64,000 bases of DNA from Kitasatospora herbaricolor (GTDB lineage: Bacteria > Actinomycetota > Actinomycetes > Streptomycetales > Streptomycetaceae), in NCBI RefSeq assembly GCF_030813695.1, contig NZ_JAUSVA010000002.1, positions 1,302,001-1,366,000 on the forward strand, written 5' to 3'. Of this stretch, positions 16,957-25,675 are shown piece by piece. The translations under genes and the position numbers were made by a program. The notes below the pieces were generated by a model. The model was not told the DNA's origin. It ran no database searches and was given only the letters and a program-made list of their open reading frames with translations. Each line of letters opens with the position of its first letter. Position 1 is the stretch's first letter.

Positions 16957-18163
16957 GTGATCGACACCGGAGATGTGGACGTCTTCCTCGGCCTGGACGT
17001 CGGCAAAGGCGAGCACCACGGGACCGCCCTGACCCCGGCTGGCAAGCGGGTCTTCGACAAGCGGCTGCCGAACAGCGAACCCAAGATGCGGGCCATGCTG
17101 GACAAGCTCACCGCCAAGCACGGCACCGTCCTGGTCGTGGTCGACCAGCCCGCCTCCATCGGTGCCCTGCCGCTCGCGGTTGCCCGGGACGCCGGATGCC
17201 GCGTTGCCTACCCGCCCGGCCTGACGATGCGCCGCATCGCCGACCTCCCCCGGCGAGGCCAAGACCGACGCCCGCGACGCCTTCGTCATCGCCGACGCCG
17301 CACGCATCATGCCCCACACCCTGCATGGCATCGAGCTCACCGACGAGACCATCGCCGAGCTGGAGATGATCGTCGGCTTCGACGACGACCTCGCCGGCGA
17401 GGCGACCCGGATCGCCAACCAGCTGCGCGGCCTCCTCACCCAGATTCACCCGCACCTGGAACGTGTGCTGGGACCGCGCCTCGACCATGCGGCGGTCCTC
17501 GCCCTGCTGGAGCGTTTCGGTTCCCCTGCCGCACTGCGCAAGGCCGGACGCCGCCGCCTGATCGCCGTCGTCCGGCCCTTGGCCCCGCGCATGTTCGAGC
17601 GGGGCCTGGTCGAGGACCTCCTCACCGCACTCGACGAGCAGACCGTGATCGTCCCGGGCACCGAGGCGGCCGCGCTGATCGTGCCGAACCTGGCCGGCTC
17701 ACTGCGAGCCTTCCTGGACCAGCGCAAGCTCCTGGAGAAGCGAATCCAGGAACTGCTGGACGAGCACCTGCTCTCGAAGATCCTCACCTCCATGCCCGGC
17801 ATCGGCACCAGGACCGGCGCCCGGATCCTGATCGACGTCGGCGACGCGAGCGCATTCCCGACCGCCGCCCACCTCGCCTCCTACGCCGGCCTCGCCCCCG
17901 CCACCCGCAGCTCCGGACCCTCCATACGCGGCGAACAAACGTCCCACCGGGGCAACAAGCAGCTGAAACGGGCGTTCTTCCTGGCCGCGTTCGCCTCGCT
18001 CAGTGATCCGGCCTCCCGGGCCTATTACGACAAGAAGATCAACCAGGGCAAGCGCCACACCCAAGCACTCCTCTGCCTGGCCAGACGTCGGGTCGACGTC
18101 CTGTTCGCCATGCTCCGCGACGGCACCTTCTACGAGTCCCGGCCCGCAGCGGGCAGCAGTTGA
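16957..18163 (+). pseudogene. IS110-family transposase, broken by a two-base deletion
   Basis: RNA-guided DEDD recombinase of IS110 elements. From ATG 16957 the frame reads VDVFLGLDVGKGEHHGTALT through LTMRRIADL, then fails near 17249. The frame from about 17252 continues as GEAKTDARDAFVIADAARIM to the stop at 18163. Comparison of the two sides suggests loss of two bases where a Tyr codon is normally found between Asp-Leu and Pro-Gly-Glu. Catalytic acidic residues (LGLDVGK, VDQPAS, DARD) are on both sides of the break. The C-terminal Transposase_20 part includes SMPGIGTRTGARILIDVGDA and the Ser nucleophile region SGPSIRGEQTSHRGNKQLKR. Repaired length would be about 402 residues, normal for the family. 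It is inactive unless the shift is a sequencing error or is bypassed. Confidence 0.92.
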
Positions 18164-18645
18164 ACTCCGGGGGGATCTGCCAGCAACACTACGCAGTCCG
18201 CTGCTGGATCGAACCCGAGTACCGGGTTCCCCCAGTCGCCCTCCGCTGCCATCCGCACGGGCTTGCCCAGCCGGCGCCCGATCGCACCCAGGAAGCCGCA
18301 CAGGACGTCCACCCCTCCCTGGCCCTGCAACTCCCGAAGGTCGACATCGAAGTCGATCTCGTCGGCCGAGCCGGGCCGGAAGATCGCCAACACCTCCGGG
18401 ACCGGCCAGACCCGCAGATCGACCGTCTCGGCGTCGGCCGGACGCGCCAACACGTCCGCCGCCGAGGGCAGCGGTCCGGCAACGCCGCCCTCGGAGTACT
18501 CCCATGTCCATCCGCTCGACCGGACCAGCTCGAACACCGCCTGCCAGTCATCGACCGAGGTGTCGGCCACGGACACATCCGGCAGAGCACCCATCAGGTC
18601 AGGGTCGAAGAAGTTCCTGACGTCATCCCACAGCAGATCCGGCAT
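18130..18645 (-). CDS. Conserved actinobacterial hypothetical, 3' end replaced by IS110
   Basis: A 171-residue reading from ATG 18645, opening MPDLLWDDVRNFFDPDLMGA with a typical coding profile to about residue 158 (DPAADCVVLLADPP). The last residues (GVQLLPAAGRDS) lie in the insertion sequence and are not native. If the element is removed at the shared TCCGGGGGG, the frame would run on as ADPPGSCELQGGTV into 16800 and below. The family is a small acidic protein of unknown function that I recognise as common in streptomycetes. It may retain function if only its tail was altered. Confidence 0.75.
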   Translation of the reverse strand: MPDLLWDDVRNFFDPDLMGALPDVSVADTSVDDWQAVFELVRSSGWTWEYSEGGVAGPLPSAADVLARPADAETVDLRVWPVPEVLAIFRPGSADEIDFDVDLRELQGQGGVDVLCGFLGAIGRRLGKPVRMAAEGDWGNPVLGFDPAADCVVLLADPPGVQLLPAAGRDS

Positions 18646-18804
18646 CCAGCCATGCTGCCCGCCAGCCCGCACGAACGCAGCCCATTTCCTTGACGGACCC
18701 CATAGAGGCCCCCCCAGCTCGCTCCGGTGGTGCCGGCCGGCGGAGGGCGGTGAACCGCCGGCCCCGGACACCCGGCGACCGGGCCACCAATCCGCGGCCG
18801 CTCG

Positions 18805-19003
18805 CCCTGCCTCCTTCGGCGAGAGCCGGCACAACCCCCACGATGCCGACCCGGCCCGCGCCCGCCACGGTGTCGACCGCCACCAGATCGCCCCCTCCAC
18901 CGCGCCATCTCCGGGGAAGGTCGGCCCACCGTCAGGGTGGCGCCGGTCGCGGCTGCCCGGCGGGCCGCGGTGAGCAGGACGTTGACGGACGACCCCTCCG
19001 GCC
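18805..19003 (-). pseudogene. Decayed STAS-domain anti-sigma-factor antagonist
   Basis: Minus-strand readings in two frames resemble the second half of a STAS anti-anti-sigma factor: GSSVNVLLTAARRAAATGAT with LTVGRPSPEM (about 18905-18990), then after a frame change AVDTVAGAGRVGIVGVVPAL (about 18830-18880). The characteristic D-S-S-G-V-N region is degenerate and the first strand is missing. A frameshift near 18900 and loss of the N-terminus indicate a dead gene. The rest of 18646-19163 contains no intact gene. Confidence 0.45.
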
Positions 19004-19163
19004 ACGCACAGGTGAATTGCGAAGGAATCGTGCAGCGGGGCGGAACGCCACCGATCGGCGAGGGATCGGCCCCGGAACAGCCGCTTCGCGCCGACGAGGT
19101 CCGCGCCGGCGGTTCGGGTGTGGCGTCGCCCGCAGTCGAACGCCGGCTTCCTACAGTGGGAAC

Positions 19164-19955
19164 ATGATCGCCGAAGACGCCCAGCAATCGGCTCAGGGAC
19201 TGGAGTACCGGCCCCTCCGGGACGCAAACCCCGCCGCCCCCGCGGCCGATCCACCTGCCGGCCCGACCGGCCGGCTGAAGACCGGACAGGCGAGGATCCT
19301 GGGGGGCGGGGTGGAGCCGGCGGCCGCGGCGCTGAAGCCGAGGCTGCGCGGCTGGCTGCACGCCGGCACGTTCCCCTTCGCACTGGCCGGCGGCATCGTC
19401 CTGATCAGCCTCTCGCGCCCGGGTGCGGCAGCAGCGGCCTGCTCGGTGTACGCGCTGTCGGCCTGCCTGCTGTTCGCCACCAGTGCGGTCTTCCACCGCG
19501 GGACCTGGAGCCCCCGCGGGGAGGCGGTCCTGCGGCGGCTGGACCACGCGAGCATCTTCCTGATCATCGCGGGCACCTACACCCCGCTGGCGGTAGTGCT
19601 GCTGCCCACCCGCCGGCAGCAGGTGCTGCTGGCCGTGGTGTGGACGGGCGCCCTGGCCGGCATCGCCTTCCGCACCCTGTGCTTGGGGGCTCCCCGATGG
19701 CTGTACACGCCGGCCTACCTCGCCCTGGGCTGGGTAGCCGTCCTCTACCTGCCCGACTTCGCGCGCACCGGCGGCACCACGGTCGTCGCCCTCGTCATCG
19801 CCGGCGGACTGCTCTACACGGCGGGCGGCATCGTCTACGCACTCAAGCGCCCCGACCCGTCACCGCGCTGGTTCGGCTTCCACGAGGTCTTCCACGCCCT
19901 CACCATCGCCGCCTTCACCGCGCACTACACGGCCGTCCTCCTGGCAGCCACCTGA
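19164..19955 (+). CDS. Hemolysin III / PAQR-type membrane protein
   Basis: A 263-residue seven-helix membrane protein of the TrhA/YqfA hemolysin III family. ATG at 19164 follows CAGTGGGAAC. After a hydrophilic N-terminus of about 55 residues come seven hydrophobic helices. Family motifs are SAVFHRGTWSPRGEAVLRRL, LDHASIFLIIAGTYTPLAVV and the C-terminal FHEVFHALTIAAFTAHYTAV, whose Ser, Asp and His residues form the buried metal site of PAQR proteins. In bacteria these proteins affect membrane lipid homeostasis; lysis of blood cells is not implied. It reads in the same direction as the PP2C gene 180 bases downstream. Confidence 0.93.
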   Translation: MIAEDAQQSAQGLEYRPLRDANPAAPAADPPAGPTGRLKTGQARILGGGVEPAAAALKPRLRGWLHAGTFPFALAGGIVLISLSRPGAAAAACSVYALSACLLFATSAVFHRGTWSPRGEAVLRRLDHASIFLIIAGTYTPLAVVLLPTRRQQVLLAVVWTGALAGIAFRTLCLGAPRWLYTPAYLALGWVAVLYLPDFARTGGTTVVALVIAGGLLYTAGGIVYALKRPDPSPRWFGFHEVFHALTIAAFTAHYTAVLLAAT

Positions 19956-20134
19956 CCGGACGCCGGCGGTGCCGAAGCGCAGGAGACCCGGAACCCTGGC
20001 CGTACCTTGTCCAGGACGGTCGGTGCGCGACCGGCCGCGAGGCCGGGGATCCCGCAGCCGCGTCCGGTGCCGCCCCGGCGGTCCCTCCCCCTCCGGGACG
20101 GAGTCCGAGCGTCATCGAGCATCGAGGAGTCGCA

Positions 20135-21445
20135 GTGAGCGCAGGAGAGTCCGACGGCGACCACCCCTCTCCTCCCGTCGGAGGAAGTGCCCGGGAAAGT
20201 GCGATGACACTCGCGGGGACGCTGGAGGCCGCGGAGGCCGCACCGCCCGTGGAATCGCTCGACGTGGTCGCCCGCATGCTCAGGGAGCACCTGGGGGCAG
20301 CGTCCGTCTCGTTCCTGATCACCGACTTCACCGGCGGCTCGGTCGTACGCCTGGGCACTGCCGGCAGCGTCGAGACCGGTGAACCGGCCCCGCGCATCTC
20401 ACTGCGCGGCACCCTGTACGACGACGTGATCCGCACCCAGCAGCCGAAGGTGCAGGACGGCACCGGGAACGGGCTCGTGCGGGTCCTCGCCCCGGTGACC
20501 AACCGCGGGGACGCCATCGGGCTCCTCGAACTGTTCCTCCCCGCGGCGCCGGGCGCGCAGGTGATGCGGGAGATCAGCGAGACCGCGCACGCGCTGGCGT
20601 ACATCGTCATCGCGAACCGGTCCTTCACCGACGTGTACCAGTGGGGCCGGCGCACCACCCCGCTGAGCCTGGCCGCGGAGATCCAGCACCGGCTGCTCCC
20701 GGCGTCGCTGGCCTGCGAGGCGGCACAGTTCGCGGTCGCCGGGGCGTTGGAGCCCGCCGACCACGTCGGGGGCGACACCTTCGACTACGTGGTCGACCGG
20801 GACACCGTCCAGCTCTCCGTGACGGACGCCATGGGCCACGACGTGGACGCCGCACTGCTGGCCACCCTCCTGGTGGGAGCGCTGCGGCGGGCCCGCCGGG
20901 CGGGGGCCGGACTCACCGAACAGGCCCGCCAGGCCGACCAGGCGGTACGGGAACACGGCCGCCGGGGCTACGTCACCGGCCAACTGCTGCGCATCAGTCT
21001 CCTCGACGGCCGGACCGAGTTCGTCAACGCCGGACACCCCTGGCCGCTGAGGATGCGGGACGGGCAGGTGCGGGAGATCGTTCCGGAGATCGACCTGCCG
21101 TTCGGGCTCGGCGTCCACGCCAACACCTACCGGCTCCAGTCGCTGGATCTGCGGCCCGGGGACCGGCTGGTGATGCTCACCGACGGCATGCTGGAGCGCA
21201 ACGCCCAGAGTCTCGACCTGCCGGACCTGATCGTGCGCACCCGCGCCCTGCATCCCCGCGAGGCCGCCCGCACCCTCGTCGGAGCGATCGTCGACGCCGG
21301 TCAGGGTCACCTGGACGACGACGCGACCATCATGTGCCTGGACTGGCACGGCGTCGACCGCCCCCCGCGCGACGCCGCCACCGGCGCCGACCTCGCCGAC
21401 GCCTCACGCCCGTCGAGCACCGGAGCGCCCGCCCCCGGGCGATGA
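20135..21445 (+). CDS. GAF-PP2C (SpoIIE-type) serine phosphatase
   Basis: A 436-residue protein phosphatase of the SpoIIE/RsbU class. GTG at 20135 follows ATCGAGGAGTCGCA. Residues 40-185 form a GAF-like sensory domain (VVARMLREHLGAASVSFLIT). The PP2C domain covers 195-410, with LEPADHVGGDTFDYVVDRDT and VTDAMGHDVDAALLATLLVG supplying the metal-binding Asp residues, and LDDDATIMCLDWHG closing the domain. Such enzymes dephosphorylate STAS antagonists and so release sigma factors. A STAS gene lies convergently 28 bases away and is the natural candidate substrate. No anti-sigma kinase is in the window. Confidence 0.94.
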   Translation: MSAGESDGDHPSPPVGGSARESAMTLAGTLEAAEAAPPVESLDVVARMLREHLGAASVSFLITDFTGGSVVRLGTAGSVETGEPAPRISLRGTLYDDVIRTQQPKVQDGTGNGLVRVLAPVTNRGDAIGLLELFLPAAPGAQVMREISETAHALAYIVIANRSFTDVYQWGRRTTPLSLAAEIQHRLLPASLACEAAQFAVAGALEPADHVGGDTFDYVVDRDTVQLSVTDAMGHDVDAALLATLLVGALRRARRAGAGLTEQARQADQAVREHGRRGYVTGQLLRISLLDGRTEFVNAGHPWPLRMRDGQVREIVPEIDLPFGLGVHANTYRLQSLDLRPGDRLVMLTDGMLERNAQSLDLPDLIVRTRALHPREAARTLVGAIVDAGQGHLDDDATIMCLDWHGVDRPPRDAATGADLADASRPSSTGAPAPGR

Positions 21446-21472
21446 CTCCGGGCCCCGGTGCGGCCTCACCCC

Positions 21473-21856
21473 TTACGGGGCATTCGCCGCCGCCCGGGTG
21501 GCCGCGGCGGGGTTCGGACTCACGCGCAGCACCTGGGCCACGCCGGTGAGGTGCAGCAGGAACGCGACGGGCGTGGTCGGGTTCAGCAGGTGCAGTTCGG
21601 TGCCCGCCGCGCGGGCGTGGTGGTGGGCGCGGACGAGGGCGTTGAGGCCCCCGGAGTCGCAGAACCTGAGTTCGGACAGGTCCATCACCAGCTCCCTCGG
21701 GGAGGGGTGTGCGTCGAGGGCGCCCGAGACGGCGGCGTGCAGCAGCGGGCCGGTGCCCTGCACGAGGTCGCCGGCCACGTCGAGCACGAGGTCGTCGCCT
21801 CCCGGCCGGAGGCGGACGTCGAGGACGGGCGGGTCGAGCTCTGTCGAAGCGGCCAC
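21473..21856 (-). CDS. STAS-domain anti-sigma-factor antagonist
   Basis: A 127-residue SpoIIAA-like protein. GTG at 21856 has AAGGAGCACCCG upstream. The phosphorylation loop ELVMDLSELRFCDSGGLNAL carries the Asp-Ser pair where a kinase would phosphorylate Ser. Remaining strands and helices (LLLHAAVSGALDAHPSPREL region and TELHLLNPTTPVAFLLHLTG) match the fold. It is convergent with the PP2C phosphatase, indicating a partner-switching module whose kinase is elsewhere. The C-terminal 15 residues are an Ala-rich tail. Confidence 0.93.
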   Translation of the reverse strand: MAASTELDPPVLDVRLRPGGDDLVLDVAGDLVQGTGPLLHAAVSGALDAHPSPRELVMDLSELRFCDSGGLNALVRAHHHARAAGTELHLLNPTTPVAFLLHLTGVAQVLRVSPNPAAATRAAANAP

Positions 21857-22004
21857 CGGGTGCTCCTTGCGTCTGCGGGTCTCGGCGGTCGGGGGAGCGC
21901 CCGCGGGACGGGAGGCCGGCCCGACGGCCCGACGGCGGGGCTGAAACCCACCGTAGCGACCGCAGGCCCGGCGCACCACGGACCGGTACCGCCGGGCAAC
22001 GGGG

Positions 22005-22379
22005 TCAGGTGTCGGCGGGCGGCGGCGCGTCGGCCGGCGGTCGGCGCAGTTGCTCGTTGAGGCGCAGGGCCTCTTCGAGTTGGTCCTCGAGGATGACGAT
22101 GCGGCAGGCGGCCTCGATGGGAGTGCCCTGGTCGACCAGGTCGCGGGCGCGCATCGCGATCCGTAGTTGGTAGCGGGAGTAGCGGCGGTGGCCGCCGTCG
22201 GAGCGCAGTGGGGTGATGAGGCGGTGCTCGCCCAGGGCGCGCAGGAAGCCGGCGGTGGTGCCGGTCATCTCGGCGGCGCGGCCCATGGTGTAGGCGGGGT
22301 AGTCGTCGTCGTCGAGGGAGTTCGAGCTTGGGTCGGGGTTGGAGCCGGGGTTGTGGGGCCGGTTGGTTGCCGTGGTCAC
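22005..22379 (-). CDS. MerR-family transcriptional regulator
   Basis: A 124-residue regulator with one N-terminal MerR helix-turn-helix: YTMGRAAEMTGTTAGFLRAL, then GEHRLITPLRSDGGHRRYSR, the winged-helix with the conserved G-x-R-R-Y motif. A coiled-coil segment (IEAACRIVILEDQLEEALRL) follows for dimerisation. There is no effector domain or Cys ligand, so the signal is unknown. Start is GTG at 22379 after AGAAGAGGTGCA. A strong hairpin stands 36 bases upstream of the start. Confidence 0.92.
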   Translation of the reverse strand: MTTATNRPHNPGSNPDPSSNSLDDDDYPAYTMGRAAEMTGTTAGFLRALGEHRLITPLRSDGGHRRYSRYQLRIAMRARDLVDQGTPIEAACRIVILEDQLEEALRLNEQLRRPPADAPPPADT

Positions 22380-22414
22380 TGCACCTCTTCTGTGTTGGTT
22401 CGGGGACGCGTCGA

Positions 22415-22447
22415 GGGGCCCCGAAGCCGTTGCGGCTCCGGGGCCCC
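22415..22447 (-). terminator. Strong hairpin just upstream of the MerR gene
   Basis: Arms GGGGCCCCGAAGCCG (22415-22429) and CGGCTCCGGGGCCCC (22433-22447) pair over 14 of 15 positions with a TTG loop. It lies in the leader of the minus-strand MerR gene, so it is either the terminator of an upstream transcript or an attenuator. No T-run follows on either strand. Confidence 0.55.
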
Positions 22448-23673
22448 GAAGGGTTACATCACCATCTGCCGGCCGGAGCCGGCTTCCTCAGGTCCGCACT
22501 GCCCCGGGGGAGGGGGCGTGCGGGGATCGCGTATGCGTGACCGGAAACCACCGTCCTTCGTGCTTGGGGGGTCTGCGGTGTCCGCCCGGACGAACATGCC
22601 TCACGGGCCGGGCGATCCTGATGGTGCTCTGTCCCCTCCGTTCATCCTCTGTCTGCACTGTCCGGACTTCGAACTGCTGGGTGTTGCTGGTTCTTCTCAA
22701 CACGGGTACCGCTGAACTGCGATTTCCTGCTTCGGCGACCCACAGGGGTCACCCGTCCGGCAGCCAGCCCCGTCGCCCGTCCTGCACTTTCCCTGGCTTG
22801 GAACCCCACTGCCCGGACCTCCCGGCACGCGCGCCGCAGCCCGACGCCTTCACCGGGACACCGCGTCCCGCGACTGCTGATATCGCTCGACTCGGCTTCA
22901 CCTGCAGGTACCGCACCTTCGTGCAGCGCGGTACCGCCGAGGTGGCGACCCCTGATCAGTGCGGGCCACCTGGCCCGGCCGCCGGTCCTGTCGCCGTCCT
23001 GCACCTGCCTGGCTTCAGAACCCCACAACCGTGCCGCTGTGCGGTCTTCGGTGACCACGCCCGCCGGATCGTCTCCGGTGGGCATCGCCGGACCGCGTCT
23101 ACGAGAGAAACACTAACCACGACACGGCGCAATGTCTACTCCCGCCAGAACAGATTTTTCGGTTCCCGTGGGCGAGGTATTCTCCGGCTCCTACCGGGGC
23201 GGCCGGCGGCACCGCAAGCGGACGGAGGCCGGCAGCCGGGGCTCTGCCAGGGTGCCGCCGAGCTGCGGCGGAACGTCGCCGCCGACCAGGCCGAGCAGGC
23301 AACCCCGCACCGCCCCACCCCGCACCGCCCAGGACGACACCGAAACGGAGATCGCTCACGGGGGGCGCAGCGCAGAACCGCCCTGGCGGCCCGCGAGTTG
23401 ATCCGCGAGGCGTGTCCGGGGCCGGTCCCCGCCGAGGAACTGGCCGACTCGGTGGGATGCGCCGAGATCTGAGCGGAGACACGACGGCGGCGGGCCCCGG
23501 CTGTCAGCTTGGTGGGCAGACCCGGAGCCGGTCCGCCTGCACCGGGCGGGCGGCGCTCCGGGCGGTCGTCCTCCAGCGTGCCGGTGCAGAGGCAGCCCGG
23601 GCCGGCCAGGAGGTGCGGTGGGCGCCGTCACCCCGAAGGCGACGGTCGTGCGGAGCTTCCAGGTCTTCAGGGC
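22448..23673. other. Gene-poor stretch with lower GC and degenerate repeats
   Basis: No reading frame shows the usual third-position G/C bias until about 23250. Bases 22600-23160 are visibly less GC-rich than the genome. An inverted repeat GGTACCGC / GCGGTACC spans 22909-22937. Toward 23400-23472 the plus strand reads ALAARELIREACPGPVPAEE, which may be the end of a decayed gene. No family is recognised. Confidence 0.5.
22700..23105. repeat. Diverged tandem duplication of about 220 bp
   Basis: Two imperfect direct copies, roughly 22700-22920 and 22925-23105. Matching blocks in the same order are GGTACCGC, CGACCC, GTCCTGCAC..CC.GGCTT, AACCCCAC and near the end CCGCGTC. The shared blocks read on the minus strand as GS(E/K)A-R-x-VQDG, so both may be relics of one gene. 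Alignment was by eye. Confidence 0.5.
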
Positions 23674-24213
23674 TCAGCGCCGGCCCCGGGCCTCGAAGTC
23701 CGCGAGGGCGGCCTCGGCCGTCTCCAGGACCGCCTCGGGGCCGGCGGCGGCGTCGACCGTCAGCCCCGGTTCCCCGGGCCGCAGCGGTTCCAGCGCGTCG
23801 AACTGGGAGCCCAGGAGGGCCGCCGGCATGAAGTGCCCGGTCCTCCGGTCGATCCTGGCCCGCGCGACCTCGGGGTCCAGGTCGAGGTGGAGGAACCACA
23901 CACCGGACCCGGCCTCGCGAAAGAGCTGCCGGTAGGCGTACCTGAGGGCGGAGCACGAGATCACCGCGCCCGTCCCGTCCTGCGTCGCGGTGCGGATCCG
24001 GGCGGCGAGGGCCTGCAGCCAGGGCCTGCGGTCCTCGTCGTCGAGCGACTCGCCGCCCGCCATCCGCGCGACGTTCTCGGCAGGATGGAGCTCGTCGCCC
24101 TCCACGAACGGCACGCCCCGGCGGCGCGCGAGCAGCCGCCCCACGGTGCTCTTGCCGGAGGCGGCGACACCCATCACCACCACGACCGTCGGCGCCGGCA
24201 CCGATGTCCCCAT
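23674..24213 (-). CDS. gntK: Gluconokinase
   Basis: A 179-residue P-loop kinase that phosphorylates gluconate to 6-phosphogluconate. ATG at 24213 has GAGGAGCAGG directly upstream. The Walker A loop is in VVVVMGVAASGKSTVGRLLA (GVAASGKST), followed by the gluconate kinase hallmark FVEGDELHPAENVARMAGGE with the conserved D-x-L-H-P, and later DDEDRRPWLQAL, SCSALRYAYRQLFREA and FMPAALLGSQFDALEPL. Length matches GntK. No gluconate permease or dehydratase lies nearby. Confidence 0.95.
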   Translation of the reverse strand: MGTSVPAPTVVVVMGVAASGKSTVGRLLARRRGVPFVEGDELHPAENVARMAGGESLDDEDRRPWLQALAARIRTATQDGTGAVISCSALRYAYRQLFREAGSGVWFLHLDLDPEVARARIDRRTGHFMPAALLGSQFDALEPLRPGEPGLTVDAAAGPEAVLETAEAALADFEARGRR

Positions 24214-24503
24214 CCTGCTCCTCGTGGTCCTCACCCGGGGGCGGCCCCCCTCAGCACCTTCACGCACCGCGGGCGGACCCGGACCGTCCGCCGCCGCGCG
24301 GGCCGACCGGAATCGCCCGGACGGCCCAGGGTCGGCCCGGGCCGGACCGGACCTGCGGGGCCGCGCGGCGTGCCCGGCTTCGTCCGGGCGCAGGACCGCG
24401 TGGTCCGGCAGGACGGCCCCGGCACCGCGCCGGCCGAGCGCACCGTCCTGCTGGTCGGCCGGGCGACGGCGGCAACGCGGCGCCGAACGTGGGAGGGGCC
24501 CTC

Positions 24504-25457
24504 CTACGGCCCGACAGCGGGTGCGCGCCGGGCACCGACCCGGCGCCAGATCGCCCGCTGGCAGCGGAGCGTGCCGGTGCCCACGACGATCAGTACGACG
24601 ATGTTGACCAGGAGCTGGCCGAGTGAACCCCAGGCCTTGCTCCAGCTGGAGAAGGCTAGGGAGACCGAGATGTCCGCGGCGGCCGGGATGGTCGTGACGG
24701 AGATGAACACCCCCAGCAGTGCGCTCGTCCTCGCCTCGGTGAGTGAGACCACGCCGACGACGCCGGCCAGACCCGCGACGGCGAAGGAGAAGAAATCGGG
24801 GGAGTCGATCAGTTGCGAGACCGGCCGCACGCCGAGCCTGAACGCCTTCGACTCGAAGCCGCACGCGCGGATCAGCAGCGCGAAGAGAAAGGTGGCGACG
24901 ACGGCCAGGAGGAAGCCCGCGAGCAACGCTCGCAGCCCCTCGCGGATCCGTTGTCCGTCACGCCGGTCGATCCCGAGTGCGACGCTGACGATCGCCCCGT
25001 ACTCGGGGCCGACGACCATGGCCGCGACGATCAGGATCTGCGAGTTGGTGACGATCCCGACCGCGCCGATGAGCCCGGCGATGACGAGGTAGAGGTAGAA
25101 ACTCGGCGCGTAGGTCCCCTCGGCCCGGATCCGGGCCTCGACCTGCTCCCAGACGGGTGCGCGGGTGAGCGCCCCGAGCCTGCGTGCGCCGGCCTCGGCT
25201 CCCCCACCGACGAACGCCATGTCGACGGGCTCGATGACGATCGAGCCGCGGCTGTCCAGGTGCAGCGCGCGCAGAGCCCGCAGGACGTCGTTCGCCGCCC
25301 CGGTCAGCACGTCGCAGACGACGGCGTCACCGTCCGGGTTGCGCGCCGCACCGGGCTGCACGATGAGGTTCAGGACCGACGGTTCGCCTGCGAGGAAGCC
25401 GACGACCCGTCCGGTGAGATCCGGCGGGCTCACCGCGCGGACATGGATCATGTCCAA
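24504..25457 (-). CDS. DUF389 membrane protein
   Basis: A 317-residue protein. Residues 1-90 are a cytoplasmic ferredoxin-like domain (HVRAVSPPDLTGRVVGFLAG), and six or so helices follow, including LVIAGLIGAVGIVTNSQILI and VAAMVVGPEYGAIVSVALGI, the DUF389 (TIGR00341-like) signature. The codon at 25457 is TTG, seven bases after GGAGG; an ATG two codons later (25451) is the alternative start. Function in bacteria is not established. It is divergent from the GH15 gene. Confidence 0.9.
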   Translation of the reverse strand: MDMIHVRAVSPPDLTGRVVGFLAGEPSVLNLIVQPGAARNPDGDAVVCDVLTGAANDVLRALRALHLDSRGSIVIEPVDMAFVGGGAEAGARRLGALTRAPVWEQVEARIRAEGTYAPSFYLYLVIAGLIGAVGIVTNSQILIVAAMVVGPEYGAIVSVALGIDRRDGQRIREGLRALLAGFLLAVVATFLFALLIRACGFESKAFRLGVRPVSQLIDSPDFFSFAVAGLAGVVGVVSLTEARTSALLGVFISVTTIPAAADISVSLAFSSWSKAWGSLGQLLVNIVVLIVVGTGTLRCQRAIWRRVGARRAPAVGP

Positions 25458-25675
25458 TCCTGAACCTCCGTGTCTTCCGTCGTCCCGACGGCTGCCGGTC
25501 CCTGCAGGATCGCTGATGCACGCCGTTCCCTCAGCGCGACGCCACGTGGCCGGCTCTCCTCGGCGTCGTCCGAGGAGCGCGCACCCACGGTTCGCCGGTC
25601 AACGGTCGCAACAGGCGCGTCCGCCTCCCCTGGCCGATAGTGAAATCGAAGGATCGCTCCGACCCTGGGACGCTC

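Larger units (their letters stand above)
16803..18175 (+). mobile_element. IS110-family insertion sequence with frameshifted transposase
   Basis: A single-gene element with an IS110-type (DEDD/Transposase_20) transposase and about 150 bases of non-coding DNA before it, the normal IS110 layout. The sequence TCCGGGGGG occurs at both proposed ends (near 16803-16811 and 18167-18175), which fits the shared core of an IS110 insertion, but the exact ends are inferred. No terminal inverted repeats are seen, as expected. At the right end a minus-strand gene (18130-18645) loses its normal 3' end inside the element, independent support for the boundary. Confidence 0.82.

Noticed and set aside
18690..19163. 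Extended N-terminus for the hemolysin III protein
   Set aside because: The frame is open upstream but Arg/Pro-rich; the ATG at 19164 opens a natural protein.
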